A stretch of 64,000 bases of DNA from Desmodus rotundus (Eukaryota; Chordata; Mammalia; Chiroptera; Phyllostomidae), in the NCBI RefSeq assembly GCF_022682495.2, contig NC_071390.1:171145220-171209219 (forward strand), given 5' to 3'. Made by a program: the position numbers and the translations under genes. Under the pieces are notes generated by a model. It saw only the letters and a program-made list of their open reading frames with translations. It had not been told where the DNA came from and did no database searches. Below, piece by piece: positions 33,876-44,335 of the stretch; within the stretch, counting starts at the first letter, position 1; every line of letters begins with the position of its first letter.

Positions 33876-34573
33876 TCTTATGTAAGAACAATAAGTTAGT
33901 CTAGCTTTTCACCTATATCACTGCTATTACCAGAAGTATTGAAGGAATGCTTGACTGGGTACTAACATATTATTTATGCTTTTTTTCAAAGTCTAATTTT
34001 GTTCTAACAAAGGGAAAACAATTATATACCAAGCGAAAGAGTACACCATTTCTTAACTGGGGTCAACATCTTTCTTCAGAACTTCTCTAAGATTCTGATC
34101 CCTATCATTTATCTTCCTATGAAACAACGATCTACGTAAAAGCTCACAGAAATTGAGCAACGTGTAATTCAAACACAGCATTAAGTGTGTGTGTATGGAC
34201 ATATCTTACATAAGATATTTTCCTAAGATCTTTAAATCTACAAAAAGCAAAGTACTTTTTTCTGATTTAAATCTTGATTGATAGACATGGGCTAAAGTGC
34301 CAAATTGACTTATTTTTCACATTAACAAGGAAGAAAAAAAGTAGCTGGAAGCAGCTCTGACAGGTGGATGAGTCTGGATTTCCATAAAAAATGAAGCAGG
34401 TTGACTCTGTGGTGTCATGGAAAGCACATGATACAAAAAAATTGAGGACTTCAGTTCTAGTTATATTCCGGCCCGAAACTGGCTCAAGCATCTAGCACAA
34501 TTTCTTCTATGATTCCAGATGTAAATTTTTTCAGAATTCAACAAAGGAATTTGTGGGAATTTATCATTTTTTT
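33876..34573. other. Unassigned AT-rich DNA
   Basis: Nothing recognised. Confidence 0.4.
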
Positions 34574-35037
34574 CTTTTTTTCTTTTCAGGGTGTGGTATT
34601 TATTTATTTATTGGGATCACATTGGTTAATAAAATTATATAGGTTTTAGGGGTACAATTGTACAACACATGATCTGCACACTGTGTTGTGTGTTCACCTC
34701 CCCAAGTCACGTCTCCTTCCATCACCATTTTTCCCCCCTTTACCTTCTTCTACCTTTCTCAAGTCCCCTTTTCCTATGGTATTCACTATGCTGTTGTCTG
34801 TGTCTGAATTTATTTTGCTTAGTCCCTTCCCCTTTTTCATTCAGGCCCCACTTTCTCCCCTTTGACAGCTATCAGTCTGTTGTCTGTTTCTGTGATTCCA
34901 TTTCTATTTTATTTGTTTATTTTGTTCATCAGGTTCCACGTGTAAGTGGATCATATGGTGTTTGTCTTTCCCTGACCAGCATGTTTCACTTAGCATCATA
35001 CTCTCCAGGTCCATCCATGCTGTTGCAATGATAGTCA
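34574..35037 (-). mobile_element. L1 3' end, 5'-truncated
   Basis: The plus strand shows an inverted L1 3' UTR ('ttggttaataaaattatata', 'ttttaggggtacaattgtac', 'acctccccaagtcacgtctc') leading into the inverted ORF2 end ('gtggatcatatggtgtttgt', 'gtttcacttagcatcatact', 'gtccatccatgctgttgcaa'). Truncated at about 35037. Less decayed than the L1M pieces. Confidence 0.85.
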
Positions 35038-35469
35038 GGTTGATGTCTGAAGGCACAAGCAGGTGATGGTAGATGACTTATCAGCCATTGGTGGGCAAGG
35101 CCCTGCCAAGTCAATACTTGGCGGTGCCTAATCTTTGCTCATACACCAACACTGTTTGTACTGAAAGCCTAAATATACAATAGAAAACTTCCTTTTTGCT
35201 TCAGAGACAATGTGGTTAGAATAGATGGTTATTAGTATATACAATTTAATTTTCCAATTGAGAAGAAATTTTCAAATGATGAATTTCACATAAAAAAATG
35301 AGTATTAGATAAGTTAATGCTTATCCAAACTATATTTTGTTAAAAGTTAAATGGGTTTTGTTGACAAAGGAAGGTGATAAAAACATGATTTAATTTTAGA
35401 ATCTGCTCTGTGTCTATACCATCCAATGTCACAGCCATTGTCAGCTGACAAAACTTTTGCTTTTAGTAA
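35038..35469. other. Unassigned AT-rich DNA
   Basis: Nothing recognised. Confidence 0.4.
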
Positions 35470-35550
35470 TACGCTAATTTCAGATCATGACACTGACCTG
35501 CTAAATCCCTCTGCCACTTGCTTTATGTTGCAATCCCAAAAACCCTTCCT
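35470..35550 (+). repeat. L2 LINE, part left of a HAL1 insertion
   Basis: 'cagatcatgacactgacctg' with 'ctaaatccctc' matches the L2 segment preceding the one seen from 36284. Its last 13 bases (35538-35550) are the left TSD of the HAL1-like element. Confidence 0.65.
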
Positions 35551-36270
35551 GTTATCAGCAGGGAGGGGGTGGGGGGAGAGTGCGGGAAAATGTGCAGAGA
35601 ATAAGAAGAGTAAATAGTAGGTACAAAATAGACAGGGGGAGGCCCTGACTAGTGTGGGTCAGTGGATTGAGTGCTGGCCTGTGAAACAAAGGGTCGCTGG
35701 TTCGATTCCCAGTCAGGGCACATGCCTGGGTTGCAGGCCAGGTCCCCAGTATGGGGTGCACGACAGGCAACTGCACATTGATGTTTCTCTCCCTCTCTTT
35801 CTCCCTTCCTTCCTTTTCTCTAAAAACAAATACATATTATCCTTTAAAAAATAGATAGGGGGAGGTTAAGAATAGTATAGGAAATGGAGAAGCCAATGGA
35901 CTTACATGTATAACCCATGGTCATGAACTATGGTGGGGGAATTACTGTGGGAGGAGGGCACAGGATGGAGGGGAGTAAAAGGGAGAAAAAATGGGACAAC
36001 TGTAATAGCATAATCAATAAAATATATTTTTTTGAAAAGCACACACAAAAAAGAAGTGCAAATTGGTAGGTACAGAATAGGCAGGGGTGTGTTAAGAACA
36101 GTATAGGAAATGGAGTAGCCAAAGAACTTCTATGCAAGAGCCATGGACATGACCTAAGGGAGGGGATTGCTGGAGTAAATGAGAGGTACTGGGTGGAGGG
36201 GGGCAAATGGGGAAAAATAGGGACAACTGTAATAGCATAATCGATAAAATATATTTTAAAAAAGAAAACA
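35551..36270 (+). mobile_element. HAL1-like 3' end with doubled 3' UTR, hosting a VES SINE
   Basis: Starts at 'gttatcagc' (35551), colinear with the 3' UTR of the HAL1 at 26757-27723. After removing the VES SINE (35643-35847), copy 1 ends 'gggacaactgtaatagcata' and 'atcaataaaatatattt' near 36034. Copy 2 of the last 220 bp begins again at 'aagaagtgcaaattgg' (36051) and ends with the same terminus near 36255. TSDs aaaaacccttcct (35538-35550) and aaagacccttcct (36271-36283) flank the whole, so both copies arrived in one insertion. 5'-truncated, no coding sequence. Confidence 0.8.
35643..35847 (+). mobile_element. VES SINE inside the HAL1 3' UTR
   Basis: An 18-bp TSD with one change (35625-35642 and 35848-35865, aaaatagac/tagggggagg) encloses a typical VES body: 'tgagtgctggcctgtgaaac', 'tgcaggccaggtccccagta', 'ttgatgtttctctccctctc'. 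The B box ggttcgattcc (35699-35709) is perfect. The A box region reads tgggtcagtgg and has lost one consensus pyrimidine. Confidence 0.95.
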
Positions 36271-36283
36271 AAAGACCCTTCCT

Positions 36284-36780
36284 ATGGGCGTGGAGTCCCA
36301 GGGAAATCTGGACTTTGCCTGCCTACAGCTCTAGTTTCATCACTCTCCCCATCAGTGTTCACTCTGCTCCAAGTGCTCACAGGTCTCTCTTAGTCCTCAA
36401 ACACTCCAAAGCCCTTTCCACGTTAGAGGCTTTGCGCTAGTTCCCTCTGCCCAGAATGCTATTCCCCAGGTCTTTGCCTAGCTGATTCTCTCTACTCATT
36501 CAGGTTTGAGTGCAGACGTCACATTATCAAGGACTCTTCCCTTGTTTATCCCACCTTATTGTCCACTCTCGAGTCTCTATCACATCATCCTTTTTAATCT
36601 TTTCTACAATTCTTATGATCAGCTTAGAGTTTCTTGAACTATGTATTTACTTAGTCTCTTGTTACCCCTACCCTCTCAACACACCATAAGCATTTTGAGG
36701 GCAAGGCCTTATCTTTCTTGCCCATTTGTGTATCTGCAGCACTTCAAATACAGCCTTCCACAAAGTGGGAGCTGGAAAAC
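36284..36780 (+). repeat. L2 LINE 3' region, right of the HAL1 insertion
   Basis: Plus strand: 'tagttccctctgcccagaat', 'caggtttgagtgcagacgtc', 'agcattttgagggcaaggcc', 'gtatctgcagcacttcaaat'. Together with 35470-35550 it is a single L2 split by the HAL1-like element. Its tail is the GAAT/GGAT tract that follows. Confidence 0.9.
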
Positions 36781-36868
36781 TAGCATTGGATGAGTGAATG
36801 GATGGATGAGTGAATGGATGAATGAGTGAATGGACGGATGGATGAATGGATGGATGAATAAGTGAATG
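36781..36868. repeat. (GGAT/GAAT)n tail of the L2
   Basis: An irregular tract of TGGATGAA/TGAATGGA units following the L2 3' end, an expansion of the short tandem tail typical of L2. Confidence 0.9.
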
Positions 36869-38443
36869 CTATTAATATAGATGTTAACTGGAAATGCAAA
36901 ATGGAATGTATTCATAGTCTTGCACTCAAATCTTTGTTCAATGTACCAAATATTTATCTTCATTAAGGCCAATGGCCTCAGGTATAGGAATACATGTGAC
37001 ATTATCTATGATATGAATGGTTCAAATGTCATTTGTCCTATTTACAAAAAAAATAAATGCCTAACAGTGTTAAATGACAGAGGGTGATTGCAAGAAGAAA
37101 ACACCAAGTCCTCTTTGGTCTCCTTTTCATTTTCTTTCTTCTTACAATGACCTTTGTCTTGAATTCGTGCCCACAATGTCAGGTTTTGTTTGTTTTTATG
37201 TTTCTTGCTGAATTCTCTTTAGCATCCTTTTTCTTTCCTGCAATGTGCCAAAAAAGCTAATTATGAATTACATTTTCCACTCTGTTGCTGGCTGTTTTGC
37301 ATCATGGAAGTAGGCTCAGCTGAACAGTGCAATCAAAGGACTACAGATAATTAGAAAAACCCTACTTTCTACATAAAAAAATGTAAAGGTAATTCTTCCA
37401 TCATTCTTTCCTTTCATATATATCTTATGCACTGATGCTCAGGAAAGCTAAATTTTCAAATCTGTAACACTTCTTCAGTACTCTAGGTTTGATTAATAAT
37501 AATTGTCAGTCTATTAAAATGGATCATGATGAGTCCCAAGGAATTGGTTGTTAACATAATTAACAGCTGGCTTTACTTTCAAGGCATTAATCAAAAGAGC
37601 AAGTTGCTGGAAATGACCAGGTTCTCACAAATGTTGCTAATTAGCAAAGGCATTGAAGTTGTGTGACAGTGATTTCTGACGCTGTTATCTGCATGATTGT
37701 ATCACAGCTTTAAACACTCACAATGCAATGTGTTTTCTCAAGTGTTATACCAATAGGCATTTGAGTGAATTTAATTAAAACAAAACAGACTCCGTATTTT
37801 ACTTTTTAACTGAATGGTGCATAAACAATGTATAAAATGACCGTGATGCACATTGCATAATATTTTCTATTTATAAATTGTGAATAAATTTTACATCTGC
37901 AGATTATCCCTATATTGTCCCAATATAGCCTAACTAGTTTTGTCATTAAAATAACATGGCTTTGCAAAGGAGGACAAACTGGATCATTCTCTGCTCATAT
38001 CCCATTGTATCCCTAGATAATGAAAGCAGTGCATGAAAGCATTTAAGAAAGTCATAGAAGCACAAAGAAAATTTAAAACAATCACCCTTCTCTTGACATT
38101 TTAGAATCTTTGCTTCTAGTATCTTTATGGGCCTGAACTAGTTTATGTTGTTGTAATTATACTTCATATGTAATTTTATTTCCTGCTTTCTCCTAACATT
38201 AAGTCACATGAGGTTTTTCTGTCTGTCAAATGAGATAATTAATAAATAACACTTTAATTGGTGTCTGTTATTTCACCAAAAAGATATTTTACATCTTACT
38301 TAACAATTCCCATAAGTTTGGAGTCAGGAATTTCCCTTTGAAATACAACACTGTAATAAGTATCAAAGTCAGTGAAGGAACTATCTTCGGTCTTTGGTAC
38401 TTTTATGTCTGGATCACAAACCAGGATTACTTACCTCCTGGGA
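36869..38443. other. Repeat-free AT-rich block, candidate enhancer
   Basis: The longest block in the middle of the window without any recognisable repeat. Positions 37230-37900 carry many homeodomain-type TAATTA/ATTA cores, including a perfect 14-bp palindrome ttgctaattagcaa (37634-37647). There are also 'caatcaaagg' (about 37330) and 'taatcaaaag' strings of TCF/LEF type and 'gttaacataattaac' (about 37551). Motif density of this kind is common in conserved developmental enhancers but also arises in AT-rich DNA; conservation cannot be judged here. Confidence 0.35.
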
Positions 38444-38444
38444 G

Positions 38445-38646
38445 GGTTGCCAGATTTATCAAATAAAAATAGAAGATGCCCAGTTAAATTTGAATTTTGC
38501 ATAAATAATGGGTTTTTAATGTAAGTATGTCCCATGTAATGTTTAAGATATACTAGTAACAATGAATAGGGCATACTTACACTAAAAAATGCATTGTTTA
38601 TCTGAAATGCAAATACATTGGTGCACCCTGTGTTTTTCCCGGCAAC
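38445..38646. mobile_element. Palindromic MITE (MER53-like)
   Basis: The left half 'ggttgccagatttatcaaat', 'gatgcccagttaaatttgaa', 'taagtatgtcccatgtaatg' is roughly the inverse of the right half 'agggcatacttacactaaaa', 'cattgtttatctgaaatgca', 'cggcaac'. The whole element is therefore one long imperfect hairpin, as in MER53-type DNA elements. No coding capacity. Confidence 0.85.
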
Positions 38647-38688
38647 TTTCAGCAAAGGCATTTCTTACATGTCTTACATCTTACATAT

Positions 38689-39150
38689 TGTAACAGGCAG
38701 AATAATGGCTTGTCAAAGATGCCCATGTGCTAACCCCCAGAACCTGGGAGGTTATACTATTGGCAGATACAATTACGGTTGTTAGTCACCTGATGTCAAT
38801 ATGGGCACAAGGAAATCATAAAGGTCCTTAGAAGTGAAAGATACAGGCAGAAGAGAGATCACAGAAAAGGAAGTGCGAGAAAGACTCAGCCCAACATTGC
38901 TGGCTTTGAAAATGAAGGAAGGAGCCATGAGCCATAGAAAGTGGGCAGCCTATAGAAGCTGGAAAAGGCAAGAAAATATGTTTTCCCACAGAGACTCTGG
39001 TAAGGAATTCAGCCTTTCCAATGCCTTGGTTTTAGCCCAGTGAGAAGGTTGGGGGATTCCTGACCTCCAAAACTATAAAGTAACAAATCTGTACTGTTTT
39101 TAAGAAACGAAATGTGTGGTATTTTTAATGGCAGCTATAGTAAAATGATG
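38689..39150 (+). mobile_element. MaLR/MLT1-type solo LTR
   Basis: Runs from 'tgtaacaggcagaataatgg' and 'cttgtcaaagatgcccatgt', via 'ttgctggctttgaaaatgaa' and 'ggagccatgagccatagaaa', to 'cctgacctccaaaactataa' and 'gcagctatagtaaaatgatg'. The 5-mer catat flanks it (38684-38688 and 39151-39155), the TSD length used by these elements. The 69-codon frame at 38834-39043 is inside the LTR and not a gene. Confidence 0.85.
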
Positions 39151-39155
39151 CATAT

Positions 39156-40299
39156 ATTTTCATAAAGACTTTGGTGGTCATTGAGCTCAAAGATAGGCTG
39201 GGTATCTTGATTCTTGTATTACGATAATATTATTTAAGAGGATAAAAAATCCAACCCTGGACCTAGAATACACACTTCCTGGAAGCTCACGGGAGTTAGA
39301 CACCTTCTTACTGACACTTAGTTATTTCTGATTGAGCCTACTGGGGACACTGCCCCCTAGAGTGTCCCTTTATATCTTGGAGGACTGACATTAGTGATTG
39401 CATATGAACAGCATGAGGAGTAAAGAGAACTCAATTCAAGCAATCAGCATCTTAGGGCATTAGTCATGAAATGAACTCAACTCAGAAGGTTTCACCTGGG
39501 AGTCAAGCTACAGAGTAAATCAAAAACAGCTGAGGTAAGCACATGTTCTTCACAGTCTCAGTCTGAATTGGTGGTGGGGTCAATGCCCAGTACAAGTTTG
39601 CAAGTATTCAATATGAAAATCCAATTGTTAATGCATCATATTTGTATGTACTTGCTGTAATGGGGAAGGTCAGCCGATAAAAATGGTGCTTTACTACATG
39701 GCTCTGAAATACAAGGGAGACAACTCATACTGTAGTCAGTTTGCTTTTTTGGAAATTCCTCACCACTCACAAGTTTGTATTTCGGGGAAGGAGGATGTTA
39801 TCATCCATTTAAAAAGTGCATGTTTCACAGAGAGTTCCTATCAAATCAAACTTAGAGACGTAAGGTGGGTAGAGACCTCAAACGCAAGAATTTCCAAGTC
39901 TATAGCAGATGTGGGCTCATAAGCAAATAATAGTGATGCAATATGATGAATGTTCTTACAGAGGAATGTACGGGAAGCTGGGGGAACCCCCAGTAATCAA
40001 AGCCCGGAGGCTTCCAAGTGGACAGAGTGCTTGACATGCCAGCCGCAGGATGGGAAGGGACGTTCAGGTGCGCCTGCAGCCTGTGCCAGGAGGTAGAAGG
40101 GCTTTTGTGTTGAATAAGTAATTATTATCATTAGTGTTTTTCTTTTTCAATGAAAGACTAAATGAGTTAGAATGGTTTTAGCCTATTTACCTGGTTTGCA
40201 AGTTGGATATGTATGTTATGGATATCATGGCCTCTTAAAATGGGTTTAATACTCTTCACTCTTTCAGAGCATATTTTTCATGCCTGCTCTTTTTTAAGC
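39156..40299. other. Unassigned single-copy DNA
   Basis: Nothing recognised. The 79-codon frame at 39683-39922 (plus) has no recognisable domain. Confidence 0.45.
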
Positions 40300-40385
40300 A
40301 TTTTGGGCCAGGCAGTGAGTTAGGTAATTTCTATGTTATTTCATTTCCAGAAAAATCCTATAAGTTTAATTACCTTATAGATGAT
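40300..40385 (-). repeat. Possible MIR fragment
   Basis: 'gggccaggcagtgagttagg', 'tttccagaaaaatcctataa' fit an inverted MIR end. Weak. Confidence 0.4.
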
Positions 40386-41645
40386 GCTGTACCTGCCTTG
40401 GAACTCAGGGTGGCTTGTGGCTGTCTTTGAGGAGATGAGGAACACGAGGTGGGGTGAGTTTCGTGAAGACTACAGTGAGCTACTTTTGGAAAATATTGAA
40501 TTTGAGAATATGTTAAAGAGGGTCTAAAAAGGCTACATTGTGTGTGTATATCTCTGAAGTCAAGTTTGGGGAGGAAATATTGATCTGGAATATGTGGCAA
40601 TTAAAACCCCGGGAATGCCTGGGGTGGTCGAGAAGAAAGGACATCAAGAGATCCAGAGAGAACACCAATGGCGAGTGATAATACTTCAGAGGACAGAGAT
40701 ACTAAACCTGAACAAAAGTAAAGGGAAGGACAGTCACGACAGAGGGAGGCAGAAGACCGAGTCAGAGTGACTGATGCTTTGGCCGGCAGTGGCAGAAAAA
40801 TCTGTATCTTAGGTCAAAAAGAACAATATCTGAACAGTGTCTGCATGATTTCACAACAATGTCATTTGTGATAATTTTGTTAAAAATTCTGTAATGGGGA
40901 CAGAAGGCAGACTGGAATATGGCTAGTTATTAGAAAGTAAGGAAAGAGGGACATTAAGGAATTATTGAAATTGCATTAAGGAATTGTCGAAAAAGAAGAC
41001 AGAGGGACAGGGAAGGGAGTCCTGGTACCTGGATAAGACATAGTATTGGAACAGGTCATTTGCTTTGTGTTTAACATGGTGGACTTGGCCATATTATATA
41101 ATGGGAAGAAGGAGCCAGCAGTGTGGGCTTATATACTCAGGATTCTTCTGGGTGTGACAGCGATGCATATAAAATGACTTAAAAATACTTAAAAATCAAT
41201 ACGAATACAAACAGTGCAGTGAGGCTCACTCAGACAGCCTAGGGAACCAACTGATACTGTAGTACACTCCACAGAAATAAGAGGACTTCTCTCTCTCAGT
41301 GTCAGCATACGTAACCTTGGAGAAGGACTTTGACCAGCGGGGCTCGCCTGTTCATTGCTGAGCCGCCTCCTGTGACTGGAGTGTTGTGACATGCAGTTGA
41401 CCAGGCCTGCATCAGGTACTGCCCAGGGCCAGAGGTTGGGACTAGGACTTGGAACTGCACAGGACCAATTAGAGATAGTGAAGGAATTGTACTCAGTAGA
41501 GTGGCTAATGTTACCAGAAGGAAGGAAAAAGAAAGGCTTGGTAGCAAAAATAACAGATGTCCAGCCCAGAGGAGGAGTCCAAGACACAGGACAGAGAATA
41601 CTAAATAAATAGAGGGACACCTCAGCCCACTTTAAACAGGATTCA
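40386..41645. other. Unassigned single-copy DNA
   Basis: No repeat recognised. The longest frame (143 codons, minus, 41189-41620) overlaps frames on both strands, has no domain and is not accepted as a gene. Confidence 0.45.
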
Positions 41646-41923
41646 ATGTCAGTTCAGAGGGGGGCCTTCCCTCTCTGTCCCACCTGGCACCCCTGAATCC
41701 CCAAGAAACTCTCTGTCCTTTCTTTTTCTCCTGTCTTTTCTTCCTAATGCCACCATTCTCTAAATCTGTGCTATGTGTTAATTTGCTTACTTGCTTCCAG
41801 GCCAGCTTTCCTGCCTTTCAAATTTAACTGCTGTTCAAATATCCACCTTCTTTGTCAGGGACTCTGCTTGTCTTATGTACTATTTCTAACTCGGACATCT
41901 AAAATCTGAAATATCACCTAGTG
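41646..41923 (+). repeat. Probable L2 LINE split by a hAT MITE
   Basis: Sequence such as 'aatttaactgctgttcaaat' and 'ttgtcagggactctgcttgt' resembles L2 3' sequence, and 'agtgcgtatttagcactcaa' right of the MITE (from 42136) would continue it. Moderate confidence only. Confidence 0.5.
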
Positions 41924-42127
41924 CAGGGGTGTCAAACCAGAGACCACATCAGCCTCACAGTTGCCTTCAAAGAGCGGAATGTAACTTTAGGACTGTATAA
42001 ATGTAACTACCCTTTAACTAGGGGCAAGCAGCTCAGTGCTGCTGCCAGATAGAAACAGGGTGCCAGGTTGGATAAAATGAAGTAGAGGGCCAGATTCGGC
42101 CCGTGGGCCTTGGGTTTGCCACCTGTA
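41924..42127. mobile_element. Non-autonomous hAT transposon, 204 bp
   Basis: A perfect 8-bp TSD acctagtg at 41916-41923 and 42128-42135, the length made by hAT transposases. The left end starts 'caggggtgtcaaaccagaga' and the right end reads 'gggtttgccacctgta', an imperfect terminal inverted repeat. Inner landmarks are 'cacatcagcctcacagttgc' and 'ggccagattcggcccgtggg'. No transposase. The intact TSD and limited decay suggest a fairly recent, lineage-specific insertion. Confidence 0.9.
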
Positions 42128-42135
42128 ACCTAGTG

Positions 42136-42185
42136 CGTATTTAGCACTCAATTACTTGTTTAGTTAAAGAAGAGATAGATGAGAC

Positions 42186-42189
<4 letters not shown>
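42136..42189. other. Right flank of the hAT MITE
   Basis: Possible remainder of the L2 split by the MITE, running into the GA tract. Confidence 0.4.

Positions 42190-42224
<35 letters not shown>
42190..42224. repeat. (GA)n microsatellite
   Basis: About 17 uninterrupted GA units. Confidence 0.95.
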
Positions 42225-42229
<5 letters not shown>

Positions 42230-43454
42230 TGCTACATATAACAAAGGTTGTCCATAAAAAATACAGACCAATTGTTTTAAAATGTCAAGTAGACTACCAT
42301 ATTCACAAATGTATATATGGTCATCAGATACAAAATTATTAGGGGTGATTAGCTAAAAATTGAAATGTTTCACTGAACAGGCAGCACATGTAGTGGACTT
42401 TTATGCTGTGTATTGGCTTAGTTTCGTCGCTTGTGATCACACTAAATGTATCGAAGTCCGTGAATTTTACTACAGAATGCAGATAAGCAATATGCTGTAA
42501 AGTCCCAGCACAGACACATACATGAAACATCCAGGTTTTATTAGTGGAAAGATTCTCTGAAGTTAAACTAGTTTATATGAAGGAAACTTAGAATTTCTTC
42601 AATAACAATGTCCCCCAAAGAGCTCCACAGTAAAATGGAATAAAACTGCCTCTCAATGAAAGCTTTGGCAACTGGATACCCCCTTGCCTCCAAGTCAGCA
42701 GTGAGCTGGAAGTTTAACACATGTGGAAACAATTCATTAGGTGAACATGCAAAAGAACCTTTGACAGCTATTCTCTTTGAATATCTTATAAAAGGAAAAC
42801 TATCCTAAAAAGCAGGAAATAAAAACAATTGTCAGGTTTTACTTAATTTTTCTTGGGAAAGCTGCGTTAATAATACAGGTCATCCACAAACACATACAAA
42901 AGCTTTTCATAATGAACTTCACTGATGCATCCTCATCCTGGGGATTATGCATGTGTGTGCGTGTGTATGTATTTACATATATGTGCACAGAGAGTCCCTG
43001 ATATTTCAGAAAATAATTCTGAAATATAGTTTTGTCAGATAATATATCAGTTCATTCCTTAAAAGAGTTTAAAATTACAAGCCATATAGTAGTCTTGTAT
43101 ATGTTTGAGAAGTAAACATGGAAAAAATACGATAATTTTCTCTATAAAATAATACACAAATTTTCATGTTCTATAATATGTTTATATGCAGGTGAATGTT
43201 TAATGTTTTGGGATGGAAATAGAATATGAATGATACATCAGCTCAAACCTCAGACAGGAAAAAAAAGTGTTTTCCTGTCTATAATGAGTAAAGATGAATA
43301 GAAAAATTGAAATTTTGCTCTTGAAGTCAATTATAATAATTGGGGTGGGAAATACAGAAGTGAGGAAGGAAATGTAGGAGTTTTGATGTCCCAGAAGAAA
43401 GCTAGCCCAGCCTGTCCTTTTAAAGTATGTGCAGAAGGAGCTTCTACAGTAGTA
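42225..43454. other. Unassigned AT-rich DNA
   Basis: No gene or repeat recognised. The 42240-42550 part has the look of an old transposon ('aaggttgtccataaaaaata' at its left) but I cannot name a family. A TG-rich run lies at about 42950-42970. Confidence 0.45.
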
Positions 43455-43605
43455 TTAATCTATTCATTCACTGCCTTGTTTAAAAATTTGCATTAAGTCA
43501 GCTCTTGTGCCAGGCACTGTGCTACTAGCTTGATTGAACGTGATGAAAAATATCAGCATCCACCCCGAAGGGGCCGACAGTCTGTTTGGGATTAGGCCTT
43601 CAGGC
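43455..43605 (-). repeat. L2 LINE 3' end
   Basis: Inverted L2 terminus: 'atctattcattcactgcctt', 'ttgtgccaggcactgtgcta', 'gggccgacagtctgtttggg'. Confidence 0.8.
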
Positions 43606-44139
43606 CACTGATGGAGACTTCGCAGTGTGGAGGGTGATGTCCCTTCAGTGCCACTCTGAGATTTGGGCAGGACAGGCCTTTTCCTTGAATCCTTTCCTCA
43701 GAGGCCCCTACGTGTGAGAAATATTAAAGAACTCACGGATGGGCAGCACTACAGCAGCACCAACCAGAAACCCTAAATACCCGCTCCCATGTCCGGGCCT
43801 GTTTAGGCCCCAGAGAAATATTTCTCCACTTCTCTGCTGGCCCATCAGGGAAATGAAGGCAACTGCACCTGAATTCTGTCCATGCTTGGCGCTGCCCTGC
43901 GGCTGCTGTCTGAGATAAAGGCTGCTTTTGACTCCCTGGACCGCTTGACCCTGCAGTGCTTAAATAAGGGCAAAGGCAAAGTGGTTAACTGGTCAACCTC
44001 CTCATTTGCGATGGCATGAATATAATATATGCTTGCTTATCTAAATGTGTCCATTTCCTATATACCCTGATGGTCCAATATGTGCTTCATGCACACATAC
44101 ATATGTGTGCAGAAACCCACTATAATAGCAATATCAGTG
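43606..44139. other. GC-richer single-copy block
   Basis: Positions about 43610-43970 are richer in G+C and CpG than the neighbourhood ('gctcccatgtccgggcctgt', 'gcttggcgctgccctgcggc', 'ctggaccgcttgacc') and contain no repeat I recognise. Candidate regulatory DNA or an unrecognised exon, but no long open frame or splice pair is visible. Confidence 0.35.
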
Positions 44140-44335
44140 TGACAGGACACGTACCAGGCATGAGCTAAGTACTTTATTTTCTTTAGCATGTTTAATGTCC
44201 ACAAAATAAAAACATTACGCCTTAGAGAGATTAAGAAATTAATGCAGCAGCACTCAGCTGGGAGGTCCTATAGCTGAGTTTCAAACGCATTACCTCTGAT
44301 CGCAGACACACTGTCGCCTAAGTGAGAACAGTTCG
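44140..44335 (-). repeat. MIR SINE
   Basis: Inverted MIR: 'accaggcatgagctaagtac', 'cttagagagattaagaaatt', 'gctgagtttcaaacgcatta'. Confidence 0.8.

Noticed and set aside
35643..35847. tRNA gene suggested by A and B boxes
   Set aside because: The boxes belong to VES SINEs. There is no intact cloverleaf or acceptor stem, so none of the seven copies is a tRNA gene.
41189..41620. 143-codon open frame on the minus strand
   Set aside because: No domain, overlapped by frames on both strands, no start or splice context. Composition alone can explain it.
42240..42550. Possible mariner or other transposon remnant
   Set aside because: A vague resemblance at one end only. No matching inverted end or TA duplication could be located.
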